Assembly (NCBI GenBank): GCA_951640165.1
Contig: OX621240.1
Location: forward strand, 2,678,713-2,742,712
Reading direction: 5' to 3'
DNA: 64,000 nt
From: Pseudoips prasinana
Lineage: Eukaryota; Arthropoda; Insecta; Lepidoptera; Nolidae
How positions within the stretch are numbered: position 1 is the stretch's first letter; each line of letters begins with the position of its first letter. Of this stretch, positions 19,981 to 31,751 are shown in pieces. The notes beneath the pieces were generated by a model. That model made no database searches. It was not told the origin of the DNA and worked only from the letters and a program-made list of their open reading frames with translations. Both the position numbers and the translations under genes were made by a program.

Positions 19981-20226
19981 ACCTGGGACATTATTTACAC
20001 ACGGCCATCTGATCCCAAACCAAGCAGAGCTTGTACTATAGAAACCAGATAACTGATATACTACATATACTGCTTTTCTTTTGTAGATAAATACTTATAA
20101 ACGATAATTACACCCAGACTCAGGACAAACTGACATGTTCATGCACACAAATATCTGTCCGGGGTGGGAATCGAAACCAAGACATCCGTCATGAAAAGCA
20201 AGCATTTGCCAACTACGCCAACAGGC
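19981..20226 (-). mobile_element. tRNA-derived SINE family C
   Basis: The tail CCTGGGACATTATTTACACA is on the left. The tRNA-like head near 20226 reads, on the minus strand, TGTTGGCGTAGTTGGCAAAT and later GGTTTCGATTCCC. Confidence 0.75.
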
Positions 20227-20348
20227 TCATCATATAATTGGTCTATAAGTCAAAGTGAAGGAAACTATAACTCATTCAGTTGGATGTGTAATTATCCACC
20301 TCCGAGACAGCACCCCTTAGCTGAGTGGTTCCTGACCCAGAAAGATTA

Positions 20349-20575
20349 ACAGGGCTACCTTTACAGCCTGTGGGTGTCGTAAAAGGCGATTAAGGGATAC
20401 AGCAGGCAGTCGGGCAGCAGCCTCACCACCTACCACCTAACTGCAGCCGCCACTTTACATGCCAAGCGCGGTGGCTATGGCAAACCCCTCAAATGGCAAC
20501 GTTGTGGAAAGCTTTGGGTGAGACCTATGCCCAGCAGTGGACGATGTCATGCTGATGATGTTGATGATGAGATAC
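20349..20575 (+). mobile_element. LINE 3' fragment (second family)
   Basis: GTCGTAAAAGGCGATTAAGG, AAGCGCGGTGGCTATGGCAA and CCCAGCAGTGGACGATGTC, then GATGATG. The same family occurs at 27.8, 50.1, 52.0 and 62.3 kb. Confidence 0.55.
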
Positions 20576-20944
20576 CTCCAGTTAATATATATGTTATATT
20601 TTAAATTAGTTTGTAGAGTAAATACATGATTTTTATGTATATTTATTGTGTCTATTTGGCGGAATATCAACAAAAGAAATACAATACAAAATACAAAAAT
20701 GTTTATTGGATTTTACACAGATATTATACAACAAATTTGTTGACGTCTCCTTTTAGGCATATACATACCAGTGCCAGAAGGCGCCGCAAATATACATGAG
20801 CTTGATATTTAGTTCTTAGAATTTTTTTCTTTTATAAATAGACTTTTATTATTTCTTTTTTCCATGCCGGGAGGCTTTTATTGCCAGAGACCTGAAATAA
20901 TTATGTAATTACTATCCCAAAAGAATAAATTTAATTCATAACTT

Positions 20945-21311
20945 AGTTGTCAGTCAGTAGTCATGAACATAGGCTGCTACATCATGTGAACATCGAGGCC
21001 ATCCAGCTCCTCGACATTACAGAGCTAGTGAGACGTTTAAAGAGAACAAAACCCTATGAACTAGTGTCGTGATTAGTGATTAGTGTATTTAGTGATTAGT
21101 GATAGCAATAATGTAATTATAATGAACACATGAACAAAGTGTCTTCCCCTTAACAAATATGACTAAGGAAAGTCGGTGGACTGATTCTTAGAATTAATTA
21201 TGTTGATGTAGAAGTTTAGGTTAATATAAAGTTACTTATTAGTCTCTAGACTAGATTGTAATACACATAAAGTACTATACCTGGTACTTTATAAAATAAA
21301 AAAAAAAAAAA
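20945..21311 (+). mobile_element. Jockey-like LINE, 3' untranslated region with poly-A
   Basis: Nearly the same as 42897-43230, where it follows recognisable ORF2 codons. Examples are GAGGCCATCCAGCTCCTCGA and AAACCCTATGAACTAGTGTC. It ends in a run of A at 21298-21311. This copy is truncated at its 5' side. Confidence 0.75.
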
Positions 21312-22060
21312 ATAACTTAGTTTACTTTTTAAAATATATATGTTTTAGTTAGCTTACGCATACGCACGCAGTGTAACCAACCCAGAACACGGATTTATAA
21401 ATCGCATGTACGTATCATCTAACGAAAATACGCCACTTTAAGCGAAGATGTGGTTGAAGAATTTTGGGTTGGGAATTAATTTTTTCTCACGAATCATAAA
21501 ACAATCAGAACTGATATTTCATTCATTTCTTTTTTTGGTACTGTTATTGGAAGGTTTGCATGATTGGTTAATTTATACAACTGGTAAAAATTCTTACTCT
21601 GCTCTATAAAAACACATCCGAATCTTAGAACGAATAAATCTTCAAATTTTCGCAATATTTTATCTTCACAGTAACCACGCTTCTAGTTATTCCGCACAGT
21701 GATAAAAGCTTGTATAGTCTAATGTAACAGTCTAGTTATGCAAAGTATCCGACGAGGTAAAACCAAATAGTAGTCGTATAAAAGTCGTGGCTCTTACAAG
21801 CTCTCGAGTCTCATAAAACTTGATGGTTGAATATAAAAAAGCTCGTACATACATAGGTAGGTATCTTAAAGCACGCACACGTGAGCACATGAATAAATAA
21901 CTTTACAGAGTGAAACTGCGAACAAACTCGTTATGTATGACTTACAAAAGTGTTGAGTGTCGTAAAACCAAAACCTCTCTTAAGCTTATCAGTCCATCAG
22001 CTTAAGAAACACTTGGCAATTTTATTTTGAGTGAATAAGTCTAACCGCTACTTGAGTTAA
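21312..22060. other. No recognisable feature
   Basis: AT-rich, with only short frames. Confidence 0.5.
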
Positions 22061-22089
22061 TCAATGTTTCAACATTATAAAAAAATATT

Positions 22090-22740
22090 ATGCAGCACTT
22101 GGGTATAAACATACACTTCTGCTTGTTAAGCTCACAATGCATCTACATATATATTGTCATATATAATAATAATAATGTCCTACTAGCCGAATTTCGGCCA
22201 CGGCGACCAGTCTCAACGGAGATTAGCCATCTGCGCGGGACATATTATAGTGCTCAAGTGTGTGCGCAAACACAGGAGCACTTTCTATTCCATCACTCTC
22301 ATGATCCGATGGGACGCCTATGCGACACGACCGGAAAGAGGTCAGGTACAGGACCGACGGCGTTACGTGCTCTCCGAGGCACGGGGGTATAATACCTCCA
22401 ACTCCCAGACTTCGGGCTGATGCTGAAAATTTTACCGTTTTACAGAAATGTCCCGAAATGACTTTTTGGCCCGACCCGGGATTTGAACCCAGGACCTCGT
22501 TCTCTGCGGGTGAACACGCTACCGCTGGAGCAACGAGGCATATAGTAGGCACATAGTATTAAAGCAACAAGACTTTTGAGTAGACTAGTCCGTCTGTGGA
22601 GTCTGTTTTGATTCTTAGAGACGTAGTTCATGATTTTTTTTTATTAAAACTCATTGCTTAAAACTTTACATTACTTTACAACTTTACAATGATGATGTAC
22701 TTAATGCCAAAAGTATGTTTCAACATTATAAAAGTAAAAG
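22090..22740 (+). repeat. Second copy of the 18.7-19.3 kb repeat, split by a SINE
   Basis: Left part GCAGCACTTGGGTATAAACA up to about 22165. Right part from about 22550 (AGTATTAAAGCAACAAGACT, GTAGACTAGTCCGTCTG, then GTACTTAATGCCAAAAG) matches 19090-19255. Confidence 0.75.
22170..22545 (-). mobile_element. tRNA-derived SINE family F
   Basis: On the minus strand the head at 22545 reads GCTCCAGCGGTAGCGTG (A box) and CTGGGTTCAAATCCCGG (B box). The body carries GCGCACACACTTGAGCACTA and the tail ends TCGGCTAGTAGGACATTATT. Copies lie at 41.3, 48.2 and 53.0 kb. Confidence 0.75.
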
Positions 22741-22954
22741 TTTTTTCATCTTGATAGCGCGGTGATGTATGTTTTTTCACATATCGTTGGAACAACCATA
22801 GGCTGCCTTTTTTTTCATTTATTTGCTTCGGAAACTACACTAAGGTGACACGGTCACCATAGCCTAATGAAATGAAATGAAAATGAAATGAAAAAGTCAT
22901 TTATTCCGTTGTGTACAAATGTAATGTTGTGTGGAATCGTAAATTTTTTTACCC

Positions 22955-23210
22955 TACCGTACCTAGTTGGTAGTGTTCCTGCCTACGAAGCTGATGGTCC
23001 TGGGTTCGAATCCCGGTAAGTGCAAATATTTGTGTGATGACCACGAATATTTGTTTCTGAGTCATGGATGTTTTCTATGTATATAAGTATTTATCTATCT
23101 ATATAAGTAGGTATGTATGTCGTCACCTGGTACCCATAGAACAAGCTTCGCTTAGTTTGGGGCTAGGATGATCTGTGTGACATTGTCCCATATATATATT
23201 ATTATTATTT
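22955..23210 (+). mobile_element. tRNA-derived SINE family A
   Basis: A box TACCTAGTTGGTAGTG, B box GGGTTCGAATCCC, body GTGCAAATATTTGTGTGATG and tail GGCTAGGATGATCTGTGTGA. The most abundant SINE here (seven copies). Confidence 0.85.
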
Positions 23211-24190
23211 CCGATTTAAATGATGAAGCGAGCCTTTTCAAAGTTGCATATAAAAGGATCTTAATCATCTGTGAAAGGTAACTACTGCCTACATGAACAA
23301 TAACAAAGAGAAAGCGTTATATCCGGCACTTTTTATCCGCCTCCAAATTTTTTTACTTAATTAGTAGTGACTTTAGTTTCACTCTAGTAAGCTAATTACT
23401 CATATGGCACCTATAAATATCTGTTCAAGGAAGGTGGTGACGTAACTTCTTTGGTTTATTGAATAGTGCATTCTTTAAATCGATACTGTAGCAAACTCGC
23501 AGCTGCAAGAGGTATTACTGTAACGGGATCTAGGGAGATCTTCTCAATGATAACACATGTATTCACAACCAATCACTTATTTTATTGAGATAAAATAATA
23601 AAACTAGATTCACAATGTTTACTTTAGCACACCATTTTTATAACTCTTGACAAAACATCAGTCAAACGTAAAATCATACTTTTTATTTGATTCGAATTCT
23701 ATTCTCATTTTAAAAGCTATGTCTAGTTATTTTAATAAAATGACCAGAGCTACTAGATATCTTGATAAAAGAGATTTTATTCTATAGGAGGGCAGGTAAT
23801 ATCATTACAATACTTTGTAGAAGTATTTAAATAAATGGTCCAGTGTGTGCACTCTTTAGGGCTTTGTCGGTTTGAAATCCGCAATATTGTAGTGGCGTAA
23901 ACAACGGAGTTCTGTCTCTTTATAGTGCAAATGAGTAGAAAAAATAAATAGTGGTAGTTAGTGGCGCTTTTCTTTAGTGTAATTCTGTTTTCAGTCTATA
24001 ACACAATATAACGTGTGTCACCTGGAAAATCAATAATTTTATCATTAAACACTGAACAGTTCGAAAATTACTTTTTCTAGTCAAATACTTGGTGACATAC
24101 CTGAAGTCAATATTTTTTTAAAGTTAAAATTTTAATATGAATACTAAAATAAATATGCTGACAGTATGTCTGTTGTCACATTAATTTCTG
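23211..24190. other. No recognisable feature
   Basis: AT-rich, no frame worth reporting. Confidence 0.5.
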
Positions 24191-24199
24191 AATCGATCT

Positions 24200-24460
24200 T
24201 CCTGAAACTGGGGTAACAATACTAATAACAATGTGGTATTTAAAGCTCAAAAAATATGTATTCGAGCAGTTGTTAACATTGAAACTACTGAATCATGTGA
24301 GTTCTACATCAGACTACAGAAAATTCTACCTCTTCATTGCATGAATATTTGTGAATATGTCATTTTTGCAAAACATAATCTCACTTTTCTAACATTTCTT
24401 ACATGCAATCATAGCGATGACAGACTTAGAGTTAAAATTACAAAAGTTATGTCTTAATAG
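24200..24460 (+). pseudogene. LINE ORF2 C-terminal fragment
   Basis: The frame reads WGNNTNNNVVFKAQKICIRA, then TTESCEFYIRLQKILPLHC and NICEYVIFAKHN. This is the pattern found downstream of the reverse transcriptase in jockey-like LINEs (WG..., FKAQK..IR, ESC, LPLHC.YI.E.V.F.K). Nothing else of the element is recognisable. Confidence 0.55.
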
Positions 24461-25229
24461 TATTTTGTATAACTTTTGACATATTTATAATAAATTACTT
24501 CCAACGATTAAGGGTCTAAGTGACATGATATATAATATATATTATATGATCATTGTGTAAATTTTAAAATGAAAAATCGTATTGTAATAGTAAATTACAT
24601 ATTATTACTATCTAGAGATCGCATTTGTTCGAAATTCGACCATTAAGATTAGGTTAGGACCAGTTATGACACTGAGTTTGTAATTTCTTCTCAGTTTACC
24701 AGTATGTCAAAAGCATGGTAGTGTGTGTAATGTTTATTAAAATAATTTATTTCTAATGCCTATTATATAAAAATATTAAGTACCTTTCAGCACTCCTCTC
24801 CATATGAACTTTAACTGTTGCAAATCTCATACTTTTCCAACCGCGCAATGGTCGTAAAAAGAGTTACAAAGTTTTTGGACCCTTGAGTATATAACATCTG
24901 TATGTTACATCTTTGCCAAAATAAAATTTATTCTATACTATTCTAAAGTTGTATGCGACAGTGTAGTGCCTAGAGGCATAAACGCAACAAAATACCTCCA
25001 TAACATATTATGTGGGTGTTCCACTAGATTTATCTAAATATTCCTTCGTCTAAGAATTCAGGTAGATACAATTAGTTGAGTCTCACTAAGTGGGTGTTCG
25101 ATAATACTCTAAGGGTCGCCTACGAGGTACGCCTACGTGATACTTAGAATAGTCCCGCACTAGGGTGTAAGGTAGCGGCGGTTAACGCGCGGTTTACGGA
25201 CGGCTATGACAGAATAAAGTTTAATCGTT
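24461..25229. other. No recognisable feature
   Basis: No gene; AT-rich with short frames only. Confidence 0.5.
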
Positions 25230-25400
25230 TTGATCATATCAGTGGAGCAGCGGTTATGACAGTGGCCTCACCACTTCGTGGCCCGAGCTGGATTCCCACC
25301 CAAAACTATTTGTGTGATCCATAAATCAATTATATGTTTGTATAGTACTCCACGTAACGGACATAAATTTCGCTAGTGCGGACGTTGTCTTTAAAAAAAG
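25230..25400 (+). mobile_element. tRNA-derived SINE family B, diverged
   Basis: GTGGAGCAGCGGTTATGACA, CCTCACCACTTCGTGGCCC, AACTATTTGTGTGATCCATA and the tail GCGGACGTTGTCTTTAAAAA. Confidence 0.7.
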
Positions 25401-25829
25401 AAATAATAAAAATCATACCAACTTATAGGTAGTGCTAGAAACATTATGTAATGATGGTGTGATTTTTTTTAAGACAACATATGCACCGTGCTAGTGCCAG
25501 AGAAGTTTTCATTATGGAACCAGCCCCTGCTAGCTATGTAATACAGATGATGTTAGGTCAAATTAAGTGTTCGCCGACGCCACGTAGCTTTGACTCCACA
25601 ATACAACGTCACGCCATTATGCTGATAATAAAGAAATAATGAAATAAGTGAACTTCCTCTCAGGAGGAACAATAAGAGCAATATTTACGATGTTTCTTTA
25701 CTTACTGAGAATATGGAACTGTTATTTTTTTTTATTTAGACTCTTAATAGGTTTTATTGTAAGGCAACTTTACTAAAAAACACCTCATCAAATAATTAAT
25801 GGAATCAGTCGAATAAATAAATATAAAGC
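25401..25829. other. No clear feature
   Basis: A run TTTTTTTTAAGACAAC near 25465 resembles the inverse of a family B SINE tail. Otherwise empty. Confidence 0.4.
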
Positions 25830-25905
25830 ACCCACACCGGACTCGAACCCGAAATAAGGCGTCGAGCTGGTGGCGTGGCTACTACTTTAACCACAGCGCA
25901 GTGAA
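25830..25905 (-). mobile_element. tRNA-like SINE head (family D)
   Basis: The minus strand reads GCGCTGTGGTTAAAGTAG and later CGGGTTCGAGTCCGGTGTG, which fit the A and B boxes of a tRNA-derived SINE head. Confidence 0.5.
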
Positions 25906-26224
25906 AGTAGAGCACAGTATTTTTTATACTTATTTTTCGTTCTCGACTTCAAATTAAATTTTATAGTGTTTATATCAATACAACCTTAAGAACTAGCCTT
26001 TGGCACGATTATAGTGAATGTTGCGTGATATTCACTAGTTTTTGTACAGATTAAAATAAAAGTAGTAAATTAATAAACTCTAACTGCCATCCTCTGTTCC
26101 GGAACCGCGCGGCTGCCGCAAGTGCGATGTAAGTTACCATTCTTACCTTTATTGGCTCGTTGTGATTCTTTGCGAGTATGAAGTTAATGTTAGTAGAAAT
26201 AAATAGCTGATTTTCAAAGGCAAA

Positions 26225-26640
26225 GTTAATCCTTATATATAATAACCAGATTTTTTTGGTGGTGTGAAAGAGGATGTAGTCACAAAAATTGAAAAAGGAA
26301 TGCTGAGATGGTGTGGCCATTTAGAAAGGATGAATGAAAGAAGATTGACCAAAGAAGTATACCTGGCCTGTGTGAGTCGAACAACCGGAAAGGGAAGACC
26401 TCGTCGAACATTCTCTGACCAAATCGGAGACGTCCTCAAGAAAGGGCAGGTCAGAAGTACCCTAAACCGGCGAGCATGTATGAAGAATATAATGACAGTA
26501 ATCGAGGCAAAAGACGTGAGCAAAGATCGTGACAAATGGAAATCCGTTGTCTCTGCCTACCCCTCTGGGAAACAGGCGTGAGTCTATGTATGTATGTATG
26601 TACAAATGTTATGTAATAATATTAAATAAATAAATATCTT
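26225..26640 (+). mobile_element. LINE 3' end with ORF2 C-terminus
   Basis: The 105-codon frame at 26264-26581 continues leftwards without a start and reads [49 protein letters not shown] and [18 protein letters not shown] before TGA. This is the C-terminal tail common to a lepidopteran RTE/CR1-like LINE family. TATG repeats and an AAATAAATAAA tail follow. A second copy of its end is at 60513. Confidence 0.7.
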
Positions 26641-26765
26641 GGGACCACTAAGATACTGCCATCTGATCTCAAACTAGGCAGACCCTGTACTAGGGTAACC
26701 AGGCAACTGATAAACATACTTATATATTTTATTATACATCTATATTATAGATAAATTACAACAAA
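26640..26765 (-). mobile_element. SINE family C fragment
   Basis: CTGCCATCTGATCTCAAACT and ACCAGGCAACTGATA match the tail of family C. The tRNA-like head is missing. Confidence 0.5.
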
Positions 26766-26814
26766 ATACAGAACAAAATAAATAAGTTATTACTGAAGTG
26801 TCCGCATCAACTCC

Positions 26815-26935
26815 GAGAAGGTCGAAGTAACTAGAAATAATAACTGTATTACTACAAACATGTTCTGACTATTTACAAGCGCTTTTTTAAAGTCTACGTG
26901 AATAAAAACCTTTTTTATTTTTATATTTTATTTTA
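26815..26935 (-). repeat. Interspersed repeat T, inverted copy
   Basis: TACTACAAACATGTTCTGAC and TTTAAAGTCTACGTGAATAA are the inverse of the core of repeat T. Confidence 0.65.
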
Positions 26936-26939
26936 AGGT

Positions 26940-27285
26940 AAGTATGGATGTATGGATGCTTGTTACTCTTTTCACGCAAATCTACGGAACAGACTTTGAT
27001 TAAACTATGTAGGAATATAGTCTAATAGCTGTGCCCCGTGGTTTTACTTGCGTTAAACTTTATAAATGATATCCAATGTGTTATTCGGATATATATGCTA
27101 TATTATTACAAAATTGAATCAAAATCCGTCCGGTAGTTTTTGCGTGAAGAGTAACAAACATCCATACTCACATACTTTCGCATTTATAATAATATTAACT
27201 AGTAAGATATATCAGAATAACATATAGGCTATAATTTTTAAAGTTTAATGCAGGTGGAACCCGGGGCCACAGCTAATATGTATAA
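26940..27285 (+). mobile_element. Helitron interrupted by an inverted Helitron
   Basis: The left piece (GTTACTCTTTTCACGCAAAT, GGAACAGACTTTGAT) and right piece (AGGCTATAATTTTTAAAGTT, CACAGCTAATATG) make one degenerate plus-strand Helitron. Between about 27013 and 27205 lies a minus-strand one: AGCTGTGCCCCGTGGTTTTA on its left, TTTCGCATTTATAATAATAT on its right. Confidence 0.55.
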
Positions 27286-27451
27286 TATACTTAAAATAAA
27301 TTATATTTTTCTTGTTTCAGGTCAGAATGGAAACATTAGGTGAGTCTGAATCTCTTCCACGATAGATTATAAATTGACCATAAAGATGGCTACTACACTA
27401 CGAGGGCTGATTGATACAAGAGGCTGGTGATTTGTAATATCTACCTCTAAC

Positions 27452-27708
27452 AGTAATAATAATAATAATATATAGGGACAATGTCACACAGATCATTCTA
27501 GCCCCAAACTAAGCAAAGCTTGTACTATGGCTACCAGGCGAAGATAAACATACTTATATAGATAGATACATACTTATATACATAGAAAACATCCATAACT
27601 CAGAAACAAATATTCGTGCTCATCACACAAATATTTGCACTTACCGGGATTCGAACCCAGGACCACCAGCTTCGCAGGCAGGAGCACTACCAACTAGGCT
27701 ACGGTGAC
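27452..27708 (-). mobile_element. tRNA-derived SINE family A
   Basis: Inverse orientation: head at the right (CAACTAGGCTACGGTGAC), B box as GGGATTCGAACCC, tail ATGTCACACAGATCATTC at the left. Confidence 0.85.
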
Positions 27709-27754
27709 GGGCGACAGTATTTCAATAGCCCTATTAAAACTGATGGGGTACCAT

Positions 27755-27950
27755 TGTGCATCAGCCTGATACGTCTACTGCTGGACATAAGCCTCTAACA
27801 AAGGTTTTATAACGTTAGAATTTGGAGGTGTTTGTCGTAGTCACCGCGCTTGGCAAACGAGGCGCTGCTGGTGTATACCCCTTAGTCGCCTTTTACGACT
27901 CCCACGGGATGGTATGGAGTTGCCCTGTTATTCTACCTGGGCTGCAAATC
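27755..27950 (-). mobile_element. LINE 3' fragment (second family), inverted
   Basis: CTACTGCTGGACATAAGCCT, GTAGTCACCGCGCTTGGC and TAGTCGCCTTTTACGACTCC are the inverse of the fragment at 20349. Confidence 0.55.
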
Positions 27951-28141
27951 ACACGTTAAGATTATAGTTATTAAAAAAAAATGGAACTCGGAGTTTCCCT
28001 GCGGGATCGAATCAGAAATGAAATGAGTGATGCGCGCGCACCGTGCGCGCGCATCGTAAAAATAACAGCATGACGTTAGTTCTAGGTGGAATGAAAATTG
28101 ATAACTATGTTCAAGTTGTATATTAAGAACTATGTAAGTAT

Positions 28142-28260
28142 ACTTGTGTATACTTTCAAGTATACACAAGTGTACATAATTATACTTGTGTATACTTATG
28201 TACACGCGTTAGAAGTGTACTTATGTACACTTCTAACGCGTGTACATAAGTACACACAAG
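28142..28260. repeat. Cluster of long palindromes
   Basis: Arms 28185-28220 and 28225-28260 pair over 36 bp with one mismatch and a 4-nt loop (TTAT). Directly left, 28142-28155 and 28158-28171 pair perfectly over 14 bp around 2 nt. All are built from GTGTATACTT and GTACAC motifs. Confidence 0.9.
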
Positions 28261-28329
28261 TTTTTTTTTATAATTCTCAGGCCAACTAAAGTAACCATAA
28301 GCAGAAAAAAATAAAAACTGAAATGGTGC

Positions 28330-28545
28330 TAGGTAGCCCATATTGCTCGTAGCTCCAACGGCCGCTGGGGCAAAAAGGTTCTTGTGTGGTGACCATGAAT
28401 TTTAAGACGGACCAAGAAGTTTATCCAACGATCTTGAAAGGTAGCCGCTACTTGTGGGCAGCACAAGACCGCCCATTGTGCAGATCCTTGGGAGGGTGTT
28501 TGTAAAGCAGTGGACGTCATTCAGCTGATAATAATATGATGAAGT
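28330..28545 (+). mobile_element. LINE 3' fragment (GAGGCCTTTGTCCAGCAGTG family)
   Basis: TGTGTGGTGACCATGAATTT, GGTAGCCGCTACTTGTGGG, then AAAGCAGTGGACGTCATTCA and ATATGATGA. Confidence 0.55.
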
Positions 28546-29447
28546 CTGTGGAATTTATATTCTTTTTAGCTCAAGGCATTGAACAAAGAAGAAGAAGAAA
28601 AATGTATTTATTAAAAAAATTGCACATACAACAAAAATGTAAAATAAGAATAAAATGAAAAATAAATAAAAACAAATGATCATAATAATTAATCTAAAAT
28701 ATCAGTTGCGATACCTAAATTGAAAATCTAATCACACATAATACCATCACATTTCTTTCCAATCACAACACTCGAAGCTTAAAAATAAGCCCCCAAAACT
28801 CTCAATTCAGCCAAACAAATTCAATTTATTCTAACTTAATCGACCTCCACACTTTCCATTACTACTTTTTATCAGTTTCGACTTTAAATACTTTTATTCC
28901 GCCATCGATGGAAATCGAAGCATGAAAATCAAATGATTCACGGCCGCGGCAAGCCTTCTTTATAATGTGGGTACCGAGATTCGTCTCGTTATGTAAATTT
29001 ATTCAATGGCTTTAAGCAATTTTCTTGTGATTCCGTTTATTTTTAAGAGGGCAATAACAATTTGGTGAGATCCAAGATTGGTGGTTACCTAAATGATATA
29101 GTACATTCTTGTGTAGACGCTTGTAAAAAATAAAGTATTAGGCTTTAATATATCTCAACACGTTTTCTCGTATTTGAGGATTTCAAAGGAAGGTGAAAAT
29201 CGATTTTTAGATGAGTAATTCATGAGTCAATTTAAGAGAAAAGTATTCAGCAGTTGCCAATTCTTATAGAGAGTTTATTTTATAAAATGGATATTCTATT
29301 TGATTCATCTGATGATAAGTTCGTTTTTGGAGTTTATCTTAAAAAAAATCTTTAGAGATCAGCTTTTTGGGATTCCTTTGGCGTTCATAGACAGTTCCAC
29401 TTACCGGCACTTACGTAAGTGTTCGGTGAGCTAAAAACATAGGTATG
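28546..29447. other. No recognisable feature
   Basis: AAGAAGAAGAAG near 28590 may be a retroelement tail. Nothing else is seen. Confidence 0.45.
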
Positions 29448-29600
29448 CAGTCAGATTGGTAAAGTGGTTTAATATCTGAGCGTTTCCGTGTCTCTGAGGG
29501 GAAGTTAATCTGGAGATTTGTTGTATTGGGTAATTGTTGTCGTTAGACTAATTTAAGCCGTGGCAGAATCCTACTGGGCAGTTTGAACCAGGGTTAGGAA
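29448..29600 (+). repeat. SINE-like repeat G, copy
   Basis: GTTTAATATCTGAGCGTTTC, CTGAGGGGAAGTTAATCTGG and TTGTTGTCGTTAGAC match a repeat better preserved at 41695. Confidence 0.45.
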
Positions 29601-29774
29601 AAAAATAAAAATAAGAGATTTAATTTGCTTAAACATGTGTATACATACAGAATTGAAATAAAAATACATGCACGCAATATAATAAATTAAAACTCAATTG
29701 AAATTTTTATTGTAACATGCTGTAAAATTTATGATTATCAAAAAAATGCTGTACTAGATTTGTCATCCATATCT

Positions 29775-30086
29775 TCTATACATATAATAAAATCGTAGAA
29801 AGTCAAAACTATACATTGAATATTTTTAAAAGGATACTTGGGGCGTGATCTACAATCGATATCAACGCCAAAAATATAGTTTTTAGAATTTTTGTCTGTG
29901 TATCTGTTTGTCTGTATGTATGTCCGGATTAGACTCAAAAAGTACTTCATGGATTTACTTCAAATTTTGCATGAATATTACTTAGAGGTGGGGTCAACAT
30001 ATAGGCTACATAATATTATCACCTACGGGGGAGGAGCTATGATAACTTATGAAATTTAACGCGGGTAAAACTGCGGGCACAGCTAG
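29775..30086 (+). mobile_element. Helitron (312 bp)
   Basis: Starts TCTATACATATAATAAAAT and ends GGGTAAAACTGCGGGCACAG followed by CTAG before T. An inverted relative lies at 45332-45652. Confidence 0.7.
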
Positions 30087-30800
30087 TAAATATAATATTT
30101 TTCTCGCAATTAATGATTTTATTTTATTTACGCTCTATTTTGATCGGTACTTCATAGATTATACGGGCGAAACGAGCGGGATGCAATAAAATTGACTGAC
30201 ATCCGGCTCTTAAGATTTGGTAAGACAAAGTTTTATTTTATCCCGATACTTACACAAAAGACGTATCATATCGAAACATATCAAATTGTGACTTAGCCTC
30301 AGTATCCGCGAAATTTGCCAACTACGACTTTGCCTTTGCCAAAAAATATACAATTGGTTTGCTTCTAAATAGCGCGCTATTTCTCAGATGATATGATAGG
30401 TTAAAACAGTGAACATAATACAAGCGAATGTAATCATGGGGGACTCCAAGGTTTATCATAATCATATTTAAAGTCTACCATCACCACAAAGGTGAGGTTT
30501 CAACTTTAGTTATACATTAACAATTAAAACTGTATATGAATATACAGATGATGATGATAATAATACAACATACTAAAAGAATAAACAAAATTCAAAAAAT
30601 GGCACAGAAATAAATAAATTAACACTAACAATTAATTAAATATGTCAACTAAGATATACTAAATAATCATATAATACAACTAAGAATAAAACGTGTAAAA
30701 TGTCAACTCATTTATTAATAAAAAGTTCTTTTAATGAAGTATATTTTCACTTTTGTTTTAAATTCCTTGTTATAAATTCTTACTAATTTTATTTTCTTAC
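30087..30800. other. No recognisable feature
   Basis: AT-rich, without usable frames or matched repeats. Confidence 0.5.
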
Positions 30801-31036
30801 TCACCGTAGCCTAGTTGGTAGTGATCCTGCCTACGAAGCTGGTGGTCCTGGGTTCGAATCCCGGTAAGTGCAAATATTTGTGTGATGAGCACGAATATTT
30901 GTTTCTGAGTCATGGATGTTTTCTATGTATTTAAGTATTTATCTATCTATATATAAGTATGTATATCGTCGCCTGGTACCCATAGTACAAGCTTTGCTTA
31001 GTTTGGGGCTAGGATGATCTGTGTGACATTGTCGCC
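30801..31036 (+). mobile_element. tRNA-derived SINE family A
   Basis: Near-complete copy: TCACCGTAGCCTAGTTGG, GGTTCGAATCCCGGTAAG, tail GGATGATCTGTGTGACATTG. An inverted family B SINE follows directly. Confidence 0.85.
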
Positions 31037-31051
31037 AGATATTCAACGCCA

Positions 31052-31228
31052 ACCTTAGGGAAATTAATGTATGTGATGCGGGGTATTTTACAAACATACA
31101 AATGACGGACACAAAGTACATCCAGACTCACAACAACTATTTAAGGGTCACACAAATTGTTGTCCTGGGCGGGAATCGAACACGGGACACGAAGTGGCGA
31201 GGCGACTGTCTTAACCGTTGCGTCTCTT
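31052..31228 (-). mobile_element. tRNA-derived SINE family B, inverted
   Basis: Head at the right: AGTGGCGAGGCGACTGTCTT, with B box GGGAATCGAACACGGGAC in inverse. Tail side GCGGGGTATTTTACAAACAT at the left. Confidence 0.75.
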
Positions 31229-31751
31229 AGAAGACAGTGCATCTTAGCCACCAGTGTTTTTCGTGAAACTTTTTTAGCATTCATATCGATGAAATACCCT
31301 CTTCAATCCTCTATCAGACGAGAGGATTCGTGAGTCTTCACGAGTTAACGTAGACTGACAGTTGCACAAGATAAGCCTAAATCAACCGATGCTTTCATAG
31401 AGTGCCCTCCGCCGGTACTTAGTTTGTAATTTGGCTAGACAGCTTGAGCCCTAGCCAAGTAAGTAGTAAGCATCACATTAAAAAATAAAATTTTAACCAC
31501 GAGTATATTAAATGATTCTTTGGTCTATTCAAATTATATGAGATCATAAGGCTTTTACTATATCAAAGGGAGATTAATGTAAATGTTTTGTTGAGATTTA
31601 ACATCAGGCTCGTCTTGGCGGCTATGAATAGTTGTTCAGAATATATTATTTATGTGAGATTAAGGGTCCTTATGCTTATTAAGGTATTAAGCAGCATTTC
31701 TGTATTCTTTGTTAGGTTTCCGTATTAAAATGTTTAAATATGAATAATAAA
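31229..31751. other. No recognisable feature
   Basis: No frame or repeat that I can support. Confidence 0.5.

Noticed and set aside
22955..23035. tRNA gene candidates (A and B boxes with GGTTCGAATCC)
   Set aside because: The same head recurs seven times with an identical downstream body and tail, and it does not fold into a full cloverleaf acceptor. These are SINE heads, not tRNA genes.
26233..26535. 100-codon minus-strand ORF
   Set aside because: Antisense shadow of the LINE ORF2 C-terminus at 26264-26581.
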